NCBI RefSeq assembly: GCF_019703515.2
Contig: NC_059373.1
Span: 18,872,281-18,936,280, forward strand
DNA length: 64,000 bases
Direction: 5' to 3'
From: Myxocyprinus asiaticus
Lineage: Eukaryota; Chordata; Actinopteri; Cypriniformes; Catostomidae
This document shows positions 10,868 through 21,258 of this stretch, piece by piece. The first letter of the stretch is position 1. The number at the start of each line of letters is the position of its first letter. Below the pieces are notes generated by a model that saw nothing but the letters and a program-made list of their open reading frames with translations, searched no databases and had not been told where the DNA came from. The position numbers and the translations under genes were made by a program.

Positions 10868-11204
10868 AACGTCTCGGTTACTCACGTAACCTTTCTTCCC
10901 TGAAAGAAGGGAACAAGACACTGCATAGCTGTTCTGCACTACTGATTTTCATCTGCAGGGGTCGAGAGATACACTCTTCTACTTTCAATCAGAAATTCTG
11001 GGAATGTGACGCTGGCACCACCTTAAATACGCATGGTAGGTGAGTGTGGGCAGAGCGCCAAGCGTGACAAGCCAGTCAAATTTGCATGGTGGTATAGGGT
11101 TTCAAGGTATGGTCTCCCAAGAAGAGTCCCCCTTGCATCAGCATTCTGAAGCAGTGTCTTGTTCCCTCCTTTCAGGGAACCAAGGTTACTTGAGTAACTG
11201 AGAC
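10868..11204 (+). repeat. 3' terminal fold-back repeat of DIRS-4
   Basis: The arm 'gtctcggttactcacgtaac' with 'ttccctgaaagaagggaac' pairs with the sequence at about 11145-11204, which reads 'gttccctcctttcagggaac' and 'ggttacttgagtaactgaga'. The same hairpin design closes the three DIRS copies at 16-27 kb. Confidence 0.65.
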
Positions 11205-11637
11205 ATTTGTTTTTGTAACAAATTGTTAATTAAAAAACATTGGTATTTTACAGATATATGTGTGAATGAAAATGAAAATTGTGTCACTTAACGTGGTAGT
11301 TCACATAAAAATGACAATTATAAGGGAAGATTTTCAGTGAGAAAGTTTACCAAAGCCAACTGTGGGCTGCACAGTTTTTGTTTTCTTTGGCATGAGCCAT
11401 TTAAACTTCTTTTACGGTCATTTTTGGAGCTTGAAAGCCTCTGGTGTCTTTCTGCTTTCATTGTATGAACCTGGATAATCTGCTCAAATTCATAAACATA
11501 TAACTTTAGAGAAATATGAAGTTGAGTAGATGATGACAGAATTTTCATTTTTTAGTGAAAAACTGTCCACTATATCCAACAATTTATCCAGCATTAGGCA
11601 CCGCATTCAGAAACCAAACAAACACATATTTCCCAGC

Positions 11638-11687
<50 letters not shown>

Positions 11688-12097
11688 ATTGAATGTTGGA
11701 TGCAGAATTAATATTGAAGAATAATGCAAGTCAAGAGCTGTTTCCTTTTTCTCTTTCTCTATGATACACAAATAAGTTGAAGTATATTGTAATGAAACCT
11801 ACTGTGATCCTCATCAGACTAAATCTTAGGCTGAATTCATCACTCAGCCTGTTAATATGCCATAAAAGCCACAGCAGGTTGAAAGCATGAGGATGGAGAT
11901 ATTGGCCATGTGCGTAAACAGAGGGGATGATGAATGGTAAGCACTTTAAACATTGCTGAGCTGGATATCGTTTACTATATGCCACAAAACATCTGCACAT
12001 AACGGCAGAGTATGTGACCCTAATTCAATCAGGACAGGCTGATGGAGCAGGTATCAGTTACATAGAGAGAGATAGGAAAATAAAAATAAACATTAAC
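11205..12097. other. Unassigned sequence with a (CA)n microsatellite
   Basis: A pure CA dinucleotide run occupies 11641-11686 (23 units). The segment at about 11810-11945 has balanced composition and no repeat hallmarks. No gene was recognised. Confidence 0.6.
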
Positions 12098-12393
12098 TTA
12101 AAGAGAAAGCTCACCCAAAAATTAAAATTCTGTCATCAATAACTTACAATGTTGTTCCAAGCAGACTTTCTGTCTTCGTGGAACACAAAAATGTTAGGCA
12201 GAATGCTAGTGACAGTTACCATTCACTTTCATTGCATCTTTTTTCATATAATGAAAGTGAATGGTGACTGAAGCTAACATTCTGCCTAAAATCTCCTTTT
12301 TTGTTCCACAAAAGAAAGTCAGACAGGGGACTTAACATGGAAAACATGAGGATGAATGACAGGATTTCATTTTTGGGTGAACTATCCCTTTAA
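12098..12393. mobile_element. TTAA-flanked fold-back MITE
   Basis: The left end 'ttaaagagaaagctcaccca' and the right end 'tgggtgaactatccctttaa' are inverted repeats. The whole 296-bp element is a long imperfect palindrome, with 'aatgttaggcagaatgct' and 'gctaacattctgcctaaaat' near the centre. Flanking TTAA suggests a piggyBac- or Kolobok-type transposase. It resembles the Angel class of fish fold-back elements. Confidence 0.8.
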
Positions 12394-13514
12394 GCTAAGA
12401 ATGGAAGAAGGAAAAGGTAAGAGAGACAGTGAGATTGCAAGGTTGCAGGGTTGAAAAAACTGATATCCAAAAATGTAAAAGGGTTCAAAAGCTACAAAAC
12501 AAAAACACGGAAATAAGAGACAGAACAGAGGACAAAGGTGGTAGCACCAGAAAGCACTATAAATGGTAGCCACATGCCTTTTGTGACAGCCAGGAACACA
12601 CTCTCACATTGTTAATGCTGGAGAACGAAAGGATGGCCTGAAAAAGATGAATGCCTTGATGCTAGCAGCCTTTATATATTGCAATTAGGTGTCTATGGTA
12701 ACCCAATATGTAACAAAGGAGGATACATCTAAACATCTTTCCAAGTCGCAGTAACATAAATACAGGTAAAATAAGGATATTCAGGGTGAGGAAAAAATTT
12801 GTTATATCACGGGACCTTAACATTTCAAGAACTGGATATTGGAACTACAACAAGGGATAACATATAGCTGAAGCAGTAAGTTATTACTGTAAGCTATTAT
12901 AAATAATTATACGATCACACAATTTGGCCAACGGTCTGATGCCAAATACTAGGTTAACCATACAATCCATCTGCTATACAGTCTAGTTGCCAGGTAAGTT
13001 AATAATAATTCACTTCTTTGGAAAATAGAATTGGAAGTCACTGTTTAATACACTGTACAGACCACACAGTTGTGAAAGAAGGATAAAGATCAAAAAAAAA
13101 AAAAAAAAAAAAAAAAAAACATCGGGAAGAAGTAATAAGGTTCCATTGCTGCTACCAATTTGGGACACATAAATCCTAAATGTCAGCAAAACAGGGTTAA
13201 CACTGATACCAACCATATTAAACAAACAAAAACACTATCATTCAAAATGAGCACTGACACTTCCCAGAACAAACCTCAGACACAGTACTGATCTCTGCTC
13301 CCAAACATAAATGCTCTCCAGCTACTGAATATGGAGTTATTTATGAAGGTTTGGAAATTTAACAAATACATTTGTAAAAGGACACTTCAGATCTGGAGAG
13401 GAAATGCTAGTTATTGCACAAATCCTCAATGTTTTATTCTTCATTTAGTATTTTGTTTGGCTTACATATTATTGAGATGATTCCTTCAATAAACGTTCAC
13501 ACAAAGCTATTTTT
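12394..13514. other. Unassigned AT-rich sequence
   Basis: No gene was recognised. It contains a 29-bp poly-A run (13092-13120), possibly the tail of an old retroelement; a short T-coded phenylalanine frame on the minus strand there is an artefact. Confidence 0.5.
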
Positions 13515-14045
13515 TTAATAACAAAAATATAAATTATCTTATCATTTACTCACCCTCAGGCCATCACAGATGTGAATGACTTCCTTTGTTCCTCTGCAGA
13601 AAACAAATTTTTAGGATACATTTTTTTAAAGGATTTTTAGGAGAATATTTCAACTCCATAGGTCCATACAATGCAAATGAATGGTGGCCAGAATTCCGAG
13701 GGTCCAAAAAGCACATAAACGCAGCATAAAAGTAATCCATACAATTCCAGTGGTTCAATCCATGTCTTCTGAATCTATCCAATAGGTTTTAGCTGAGAAC
13801 AAACCAAAATGTAATTTTTTTTCACTATAAATCTCCTTGGCGATCATGATTTCAAGTTCGATTACACTTCCTATAGCGGAATCTAGTGCTCTGTGCATGT
13901 GTCAGCACCAGGAAATGTAATTGAGCTTGAAAAAATAACTGTGCCTAGAGACTGCAATGGCAAGATGTACAGCGAAAAAGGAGTTACATTTTGGTCTGTT
14001 CTCACCCAAAACCTATTGGATCTCTTCAGAAGACATGGTGTAATG
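13515..14045. mobile_element. MITE fragment of the same TTAA superfamily
   Basis: Sequence beginning 'catttactcaccctcaggcc' with 'cataaaagtaatccata' matches the family seen in reverse at 24508-24705. The terminal 'ttaaagg..agttcaccc' end is degraded here. Confidence 0.6.
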
Positions 14046-14238
14046 TTTGCCGATAGACAAGACAAGCAGGATCTAAGTGCAGGCTTTTAATATAAACTCA
14101 GAAAAATAAACACAAGAAAACAGAAACACGAGAAAAGTACAAAATACAACAGCCATGAATGGAGAAGAACTGACAAAGACAGAGAGTACACAAGGGCAAT
14201 ATATACACAGGGACTAACAAGGTAAACAAGAAACATCT
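14046..14238 (-). mobile_element. Probable LTR fragment
   Basis: In reverse complement the block reads as a typical fish gypsy R-U5 region: 'gtgtttatttttctgagttt', then 'attaaaagcctgcacttaga' and 'cctgcttgtcttg', with ATTAAA as a possible polyadenylation signal. No second LTR was seen, so it is a solo or truncated LTR. Confidence 0.4.
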
Positions 14239-14640
14239 GGGGCCGGTTGCACCAGCTATACATAAGTTACAACTTAGCCTAGTTGTGGTGTAAATGAGCT
14301 GTAAATCACAATTTATGCACTACTAAATATGTGAGCATTGCACCATTAAACTTAGATAGGACGTAACCCTACGTATAAACTAAATATTTACGGAAGCCTC
14401 TGACCAGAAATAAAGGATGGAATGAAAAAGTAGACTCATTTAATGACATCAATGAGCTCATGTTTTGGTTGACAGGCTTCAGTCCTTTCGACATATATGG
14501 TGACGTTGCATTAAAAACATTATGTAAAAAACTTCTTCAGTATGAAACCGATCTAACGGTACACTTTCCTGTGTACGCCAACCGGTGTCAAGTTTCAACA
14601 GATGACATAGATATTAAAATGAATAAATGTTAAGCCTGTT
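14239..14640. mobile_element. Harbinger-like element remnant
   Basis: The block opens 'ggggccggttgcaccagcta', a terminus resembling PIF/Harbinger or ISL2EU elements of fish. No transposase frame and no matching right end were identified. Confidence 0.35.
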
Positions 14641-14946
14641 GTATTAGTATTTATTTATTTATTGTCCCTTATTAATTTTAGATACAGTTATTGAATATTG
14701 TTATATACATAGGCTAAATTAAATCTTTTTTTATTACGTATCATTTTAACGGGGATACAATTTATTACAGCTGACAGTTACGTGAGCAAACAAGGTTTGA
14801 ACATCAACCGTAACAAGATCAAATTGAAATTCACAGATTTTTAAAACTTCTATGTACAAATTTGAAGGCTGTTTATTGGATCAATACAGGTAAACGTCAT
14901 ATAATGCGACTACGCATTACTTTAGAGAGAGCTTCCGACCTATTAG

Positions 14947-16345
14947 TTAAAGGAATAGTTCACACAAAAATGAAAATTTGCTGATAATTTACTCAACCTC
15001 GGGCCATCCAAGATGTATCTGAGTTTCTTTCTTCATCAAAACAGAATTTAAGATTTTTAGGATTTCATTTCAGGTGTCCTCCTTTAACCCTCTGGGGTTG
15101 ACGGACGCGCCGGCCCGTCCTGCTGGATTTTTTCCTCATAACAGCGGAAACAACTTAAAATACTCCGTCATTTTAATACTCCGGGCATACAGATAAGTGT
15201 AAGACATCATTAGAGACTATAAAGGATCTACTTTTATTTGTATACACTCACAATAACAACAAAACCTTGTGCTTTTGTAAAATAAATCAAATAAACAGGG
15301 TGCGCTTTCAGCTGTCTCTGTCTCCGCAAGCATCTTTCTGAAACATGTCACAAAAATGAACTGCAACTCCGCGAATACTTATCAGACAAACATGAAACAT
15401 ATGTCTAAAGAAAGCTTAAAATGTCTACTTTTAAATAAAATAATTCAAATTTAAAACAAATATTTTCCTGCAATGTAATCTGTATGAAAGTTATATGACT
15501 ATATTGTTTCGTATGAATGAGTGATCAGGATGGGTTTCACATCATTTCTGTAGCAAAAACTCTAGGCTAGAAGATCCAGTTCTCAAAAGTCTTGTGAACA
15601 AATGTTTAGTATGTGTTATATGGCCTTATTTCAGTGACTTAAAATGTTTGTTATTTCAAAAACCACGCATAAACGTTATTTTCACAAAAATACAAACATG
15701 TACATACTGTACATGTTGTTCACATATTATTGTAGCCCAGTTTGTGCTGAATACAGTGTTATCAGTCTTTAGCCATTAATATGTTTTTAAGCAACTGAAA
15801 AAAGCACAAATGTCAAGGCATGTCAAAACTTCTCTAGGGCCCAAAACACCCTCAGACACCAGAGGGTTCAACAATGCAAATTAATGTACTCCATTTTTTG
15901 ACGGTCCAAAATGCATATTTAGGGTGCATCAAAATAATCCACACGACTCCAGTCGACAAATAAAGTTCTTCTGAACCCAAACGATTGATTATTTTTAGAA
16001 ACTACTTATATACTTTTTAACTACAAATGTTCGCTTCCGTACATCTCTGCGACGCGCGCTCATGAGAGGGATGACGTCAGCTCGTTGGTAAGGTCACGTG
16101 TCACGTGGAGGAGGAGACAGGAAGTGGGACATTGTTTACAAGAGAAACTTCCACAGACCAAGCGCCGTTCACAAACCAAAACAGTCCAAAACAATTTCAA
16201 AACAATATAAAATAAAAAATAATTTCCAAATAATAATAATAAAAAAAATTACTGCAGTAAATAACCATCCTTTATTTCAGAGCAATGCCGTTGCGTTATC
16301 TACTTGTGCTTCTTCTTTAGCAGAAATATTTAGGCTATATGACTG
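14947..16345. mobile_element. TTAA MITE split by a piggyBac-like element
   Basis: The left end 'ttaaaggaatagttcacac' is followed by family sequence to 15083 and resumes at 15871. Insertion of 15088-15866 separates the two parts. The right boundary is uncertain. Confidence 0.55.
15088..15866. mobile_element. piggyBac-like non-autonomous element
   Basis: The ends CCCTCTGGGGT and ACCAGAGGG are inverted repeats. TTAA flanks the left side (15084-15087) and TTCA, one substitution away, flanks the right (15867-15870). TTAA target choice and CCCTNTGG-type ends fit piggyBac. No transposase gene is present. Confidence 0.65.
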
Positions 16346-16439
16346 ATAGGAATTCAAGCCACACAAGTTGTAGTTTGTGAAACCAAGTGCGAGAGTATGT
16401 TCTGAGATTCACAGGATTTACAGGTTTACACAGTGAGAT
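16346..16439. other. Short spacer before DIRS-1
   Basis: Nothing recognised. Confidence 0.4.
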
Positions 16440-16770
16440 CGTCCTGGTTACTTGCGTAACCTCCGTTCCCTGTTGGAGGGAATGAGACATTGTGTCGACG
16501 TAGTGACACTAGGGGTCACTCTTGGGAGCCTGAGACACCCCTGGTCTTTGATAAAAGGCCATTGAAAATTGGCGAGTGGTATTTGCATGCCACTCCCCCA
16601 GACATACGGGTATAAAATGAACTGGTATGCAACCACTCATTCAGGTTTTATGCTGAGGAGCCGAGACAAGGTCCGGCCATTTCAGCAGGTAGTTCAGCAT
16701 TGTGGCAGGAGGGACACAATGTCTCATTCCCTCCATCAGGGAACGGAGGTTACACAAGTAACCAGGACGT
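16440..16770 (+). repeat. Fold-back terminal repeat of DIRS-1
   Basis: The arm 'tcctggttacttgcgtaac' with 'ctccgttccctgttggaggg' pairs with 16715-16770, which reads 'ccctccatcagggaacggag' and 'gttacacaagtaaccagga'. The loop between the arms holds the conserved 'gccactcccccagacatacg' segment. Related copies are at 24177-24507 and 25714-26036. Confidence 0.8.
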
Positions 16771-17530
16771 TCCATATCTGTCACTCACTCGACGTTGTGT
16801 CGATGTAGTGACACTAGGGGTCCCTATACAAAACGCCGCAACTGGCGGTGTGTGACGGGCAGACAACTGTGTGCCTCGTAGCCAGCGCACCAGGCTGACA
16901 CGTAACCTCAGCCAACATAGTTATGAGTGCTGAACGTCCCTTTGGGGTTAAGTCGACTACCCAAAAGATAGAGACAGGCTAAGCCAGTCGTGGCCTCTTT
17001 TCCCCTTCTTTTTTCCACTCCCTAAAAAAAAAAAGGGCGATTATCCGACTGGGCTGCCAGGTCTAGTCGGGGGTGTCCCTCCCAAGGGGAAGACACCGCG
17101 GAGACCACACCTCACCCAAAGGGGGGGGGGTATTTAAGTGGAAAATACATCACATGGTCTTGCCAACCATGTGGAGAAGTCTCATGGTAGATCCTACCCA
17201 ACGGGTGAGGAGTTACTACAAACATGGAGACTGTGGCAGAGGGGGCTCTGCCCAATGAAGACGCAGTTTGTCAACAGGGAAACAAATTAGCGGAAGATAT
17301 ACATCGCATGGGGTTACCTTACAGGGAACCGCCACATGCGGAGCACCTACCCCAGAACAGGACTCTTAGTTAGCACGTTTACTGGGCCGGCAGCAAGACT
17401 CTCTGAAAACTCGACTGCCACAGGGCTCGGAGGAATACAACCAGGGAGCATAGTTTGTGAACACAAATGGCGCACATCTTCAGCTCAGAGGATGTGAAAG
17501 GCGCTATGTGCAAGTGATACACCCGGCCGG

Positions 17531-18104
17531 CTATCCTGGGCTTATCCGCTTGTATTGAATGCCAGTACCTGGGATGAAACCGATTCCACCTGGAGGTTGT
17601 AGAACCTCGCAAAGGTGTTGGGTGTTGCCCAGCCCGCTGCTCTGCAAATGTCTGTTAGAGAGGCAACCCTGGCCAGGGTCCAGGAGGCCACTACACCCCT
17701 GGTAGAATGGGCTCATAGCCCTACCAGGGGCGGCAAGTCCTGGGCGTGATATGCCATAGCTATGGCGTCAATGAGCCAGTGGGTGATCCTCTGCTTGGAG
17801 ACAGCGCTTCCTTTCCGCTGTGCACCAAAGCAGACAAAGAGCTGCTCAGAGATCCTAAAGCTCTGCATCCAATCCAAATAGATGCGTAAAGCGCGCACCG
17901 GACACAGCAATGACAGGGCTGGGTCTGCCTCTTCCTGGGGCAGTGAAAAGTCTTCCACGTCCCATCCAGGGGCCAGACATGGAGATTCCAGAGGTCTGGT
18001 CGCGGGTGCCAGATGGTGCCCCGTCCCTGAGAAAGAAGGTCCTTCCTCAGGGGAATTTGCTGGGGGGGGGGGCTGTCGCGAGGAGCGTGAGGTCCGAGAA
18101 CCAC
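17531..18104 (-). pseudogene. DIRS-1 tyrosine recombinase remnant
   Basis: In minus order, 'LLSQGRGTIWHPRPDLWNLH' leads into 'PALSLLCPVRALRIYLDWM' and 'FRISEQLFVCFGAQRKG'. A stop follows at the point where copy DIRS-2 reads GLRAHSTRG: codon CGA is TGA here, consistent with CpG decay. Past the stop the frame still holds HSTR and 'FARFYNLQV', the recombinase histidine-arginine motif and the tyrosine segment. The N-terminal half of the domain, including the first catalytic arginine region, is missing. The recombinase would have inserted the circular cDNA. Confidence 0.75.
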
Positions 18105-19653
18105 GTCTGGGTGGGCCAGTAGGGTGCTACCAGGACGACCTGCTCCTCATCTTCCCTGACTACTTGTACAGAGTCTGTACAAGTAGGCTCACTGGGGGAA
18201 ACGCATATTTGCGTAGGCCAGAAGGCCAACTGTGTGCCAGCGCGTCTATGCCGAGAGGTGCCTCCCAGAGCAGGCAGTGGGAGGATTCTTGGGAGGCGAA
18301 CAGGTCTACCTGTGCCTGTCTGAATCGACTCCAAATCAGCTGGACCACCTGAGGGTGGAGTCTCCACTCTCCCCTGAGGGTAACCTGCCGTGACAGCACG
18401 TCCACTGCAGTGTCGAGGTCGCCCGGGATATGAGTGGCTCGCAGTGACTTGAAGTGCTGCTGACTCCAGAGGAGGAGATGGCGGGCGAGTTGTGACATAC
18501 AACGAGAGCACAGACTGCCTTGGCGGTTGACATATGCTACCGTTGCCGTGTTGTCTGTCCGAACTAACACGTGCTTGCCCTGGATCAATGGCCGGAACCT
18601 CCACAGGGCGAGCAGAATTGCCAACAACTCGAGGCACCTGGAGACCTGCTCTAGGGGAACACCTGCCCGCAGAAACGAGAGGTTGGTCCAAGGGCTGAAG
18701 AGACGGTGACAGACCGGCGTGATGGCCATGCGATGTGTCCAGCAGTGCCATGCCCATCTCGGGACTCGAGTCTGAAGCTGAAGCGGTCTCATATGCATCA
18801 ACCCGAGTGGGGTGGCCACCGCTAAGGATGCCATATGCCCCAGGAGCCTCTGAAAAAGTTTCAGTGGAACCGCTGTTTTCTGTTTGAACGCCTTCAAACA
18901 GGTCAGCACCGACTGTGCGTGCTCGTTTGTGAGGCGCGCTGTCAATGAGACTGAGTCCAACTCCAAACTGAGAAAAGAGATGCTCTGAACCGGGAGGAGC
19001 TTGCTCTTTTCCCAGTTGACCCGAAGCCCTAATCGGCAAGCCACACATCCAAGTTCTGCATGAGGGGGACCAAAGGGACAACGTCGTCGGACGTACCGGC
19101 AGGTGGGGCCTCGCGGTGGGGCGGAGCTCGAGGTGCCACACCATGTCGTGGCCGTGCTGAGTCTAGGGACATCGAAGCACTTACCTGGCTCCTTGTGACC
19201 ACCCCTGGACAGCCTGGGACGGGGAGGAAGAGGCCTGTCCTCGCAACCCGTGGAGACTTTCACATCGGGGGTGGATGTGTGCCACAGCTGGGCGCGCAGG
19301 GGTGGGGAGACCGCCACTGGAGCGCCAATCCTGCAAGGGAAAAAAGGTGGACGGTGGTCGTGATGACGACCGTGCACACCGGATATGTGACCCAGGGAAG
19401 GAGGAAACCACTCTTTTGCTGAACTGTTGGGTACCGCAGCCACTTGGGCATGCGGCGAAATCAAATGAAAAGGCAACAAAAGATTCTCCACCCGGCCCTC
19501 CACCGGGGGATGGAGTGGCCTTACTAACAGCTCCAATGCAGTGGGTTTCATCGACCCTGGGTCGCCCATCTCAGGGGCACTTTGACGACCTTTGTGGGTT
19601 CTAGGCGGCCAGCCGTGAGACGGGTGGCGTCTGCTTCCTGCGGTGGGCTCCAC
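18047..19653 (-). pseudogene. DIRS-1 reverse transcriptase / RNase H polyprotein, deleted
   Basis: The longest open frame in the window (497 codons, 19653-18160, then continuing in another frame to 18047) is DIRS pol. Residues about 1-202 cover the late gag to early pol region. Residue 208 onward is 'LGLRVNWEKSKL', the RT segment after the active site. The join at about 19030-19050 skips the whole palm core, so no YLDD is present. RNase H follows, with RTDN at about 365-368 and DVLSR at about 418-422. The C-terminal block 'QVDLFASQ' and 'YAFPPV' is typical of fish DIRS. A poly-G/C run at 18061-18072 breaks the frame before the recombinase. Confidence 0.8.
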
Positions 19654-20350
19654 ACCGGGGCAGGGCCGAAGGGGCGGGCTGTGGTGGAGTCGGTGCAGTC
19701 ACCGCAGGGGGAGGCCCTTGGCGACGATCTTGAGCCGCGCCGGGGCAGGATATGCCAGATAGCCTCAGTCTGCTGCTTCACCGTCAAGAACTGCTGGGCA
19801 AAGTCCTCACCAGTGTCGCCGAATAGGCCAGCCTGGGAGATGGGGGCAGCAAGGAACCGTGTCTTGTCGGCCTCACCCATCTCGACCAGGTTGAGCCAAA
19901 GGTGGCGCTCCTGGACCACTAATATGGACATCGTCTGCCCGAGAGACTGCGCCATGACCTTCGTCGCTCGGAGAGCGAGGTCTGTCGCCGAGCACAGTTC
20001 CTGCATCAGATCTGGGGTATAACTACCCTTGTGCAGTTCTTTTAGCACCTTGGCTTGGTGGACCTGCAGGAGAGCCATGGCGTGCATGGCAGAGGTGGCT
20101 TGTCCAGCAGCGCTGTAGGCTTTGGCTGTCAGGGACAATGTAAACCTCCAGGGCTTGGACAGGAGGCGGCGCTCTGCGGGCATAGGTGCACCGTGAGAGC
20201 CTTATGCACCGGGGGAATCGCCGTATAGCCCCTGGCTGCCCTGCCATCGAGGGTAGTGAGGGCAGGGGAACTGAGAAATCGAGACTGGACAGTAAAAGGT
20301 GCTTCCCACGATTTTGTCAGCAACTCATGCACTTCCGGGAAGAAAGGCAC
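19548..20350 (-). pseudogene. DIRS-1 gag-like ORF
   Basis: Two overlapping frames cover the gag region: 20350-20129 with 'FFPEVHELLTKSWEAPF' and 'PALTTLDGRAARGY', then 20183-19548 with 'ALLQVHQAKVLKELHKG' and 'QQFLTVKQQTEAIWHILPRR'. A frameshift lies near 20150. DIRS-3 holds the same blocks, but its gag lacks about 80 residues between 'LHEGS' and 'KQTEAL'. The protein would form the nucleoprotein particle. Confidence 0.65.
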
Positions 20351-20788
20351 TGGAGCGGGGTGCGGCTGCTTTGAGTGGGTCCAGGTTCCTGCGTCCAGGA
20401 AAGCATGTCTGTCATCTCTGCATCAGCCTGTGACTGGGCAATCGTCCCCGAAGGGGGGAGCCCAGCTGAGGCTTCTGCGTCCGACTGGACAAGCCCGCTC
20501 TTCGATGCTGCGCTCGAGAGCTCATCAGCTTCGCGGGCTCCGAACAAGAGGTCAAACTCGCTGTGCGACGAGCCGGCGGACTCATCGGGAAGCCCGATGG
20601 GGGCAGACAAACATGCTGGGGAATGGGAGGTCCACGGAGGGATACCCATCGGAGGCGGTCCCATTGGGGTCCCCAAATCGCCCCCAGTGCTAGCTGCGCT
20701 GGCCTCAAACCCATAGGTAGAAGGACCGATAAGTGACCCCTAGTGTCACTACATCAATACAACGTTGAGTGAGTGACAGATAGGGAAC

Positions 20789-20936
20789 AATGGTACAGGT
20801 GATATCACACAGAAGAGAAGCTTCACAAACTTATTTATGCAGGCAATGATGAGCGAGTGAATTGAGTGCAGGTGCGGTGAATTACAAATCAGGCGATGAG
20901 GTGCAGATCCCGAGGGAGGCGTGACAATGACAAAGT
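20789..20936 (-). other. Possible LTR start fragment
   Basis: On the minus strand, from about 20931, the sequence starts tgtcacgcctccctcggg and contains a TATA-like 'gcataaataag' before it is cut by the DIRS-1 5' end. It resembles the U3 of fish gypsy LTRs. No partner was found. Confidence 0.3.
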
Positions 20937-20948
20937 TTTCAAACATAC

Positions 20949-21237
20949 CTGAGTTCGCTGGAAAAACAGCACGGGCACAGCCGATGAATTCAGATATCGA
21001 CGCTTTGTTTCTTTCGATGGTCTGAAATCCTCAGGGGGATAATGTTCACTGCACACCCTCCAATATTTGAGAGAATGTAGGGGTGTTCCTATATCCAGGT
21101 TCAGCGTGATAAGCCAGAACTTCAATCGCTCATGATCATGTATAGGCAATCGATGAAAAGTTCATATTTTTCCGCCGTGCATTTTCTTTGGGGTTTCTGA
21201 AGGTTGAAGCATCCAGGATACACACGCCAAACAACCA
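20949..21237 (-). pseudogene. THAP-domain first exon with splice donor
   Basis: Minus-strand reading from 21237 gives 'VYPGCFNLQKPQRK', then after a frameshift near 21145 'HDHERLKFWLITLNLD', 'WRVCSEHYPPEDFRPSKET' and 'NSSAVPVLFF'. These match the C2CH zinc-finger THAP domain: the later C-x2-H pair is CSEH, and AVPVLF is the closing AVPTIF-type box. The first zinc cysteine position is arginine here. The open frame ends at CAG|GTATGT (20949/20948), a consensus splice donor. THAP domains occur in host THAP genes and in P-element and Kolobok transposases. With the frameshift and lost cysteine this is probably a dead transposon or gene copy. Confidence 0.65.
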
Positions 21238-21258
21238 TTTTGAACAATACACTTATAC

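Larger units (their letters stand above)
320..11204 (+). mobile_element. Decayed DIRS-type retrotransposon (DIRS-4), split by nested insertions
   Basis: The two outer ends are inverted copies of each other. The block at 320-465 is the imperfect reverse complement of about 11030-11190; both contain a 'cagaatgctga' core and a run reading ccttgaaaccctata on one strand. DIRS elements are known to carry inverted terminal repeats. Degraded reverse transcriptase and tyrosine recombinase coding sequence on the plus strand lies at about 9150-10410. The large piece between the left end and the body is an antisense LINE (470-7660) with further insertions, so this is the oldest layer of the stack. The copy differs clearly from the three DIRS copies at 16-28 kb and is a separate, older subfamily. 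Exact element limits are approximate. Confidence 0.6.
16440..20788 (-). mobile_element. DIRS-type retrotransposon copy DIRS-1
   Basis: The order on the minus strand is: 5' inverted repeat (20788-20733), gag, reverse transcriptase and RNase H, tyrosine recombinase remnant, untranslated tail, and a 3' fold-back repeat (16770-16440). The 5' end motif 'gttccctatctgtcactcac' recurs inverted in the 3' region (about 16772-16830), as expected for DIRS elements, which circularise and integrate by recombination rather than with a DDE integrase. There is no target duplication, also as expected. Internal deletions remove the RT active site and the N-terminal half of the recombinase. Confidence 0.85.

Noticed and set aside
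13010..13225. Minus-strand ORF with a phenylalanine run
   Set aside because: It is created by the poly-A tract at 13092-13120.
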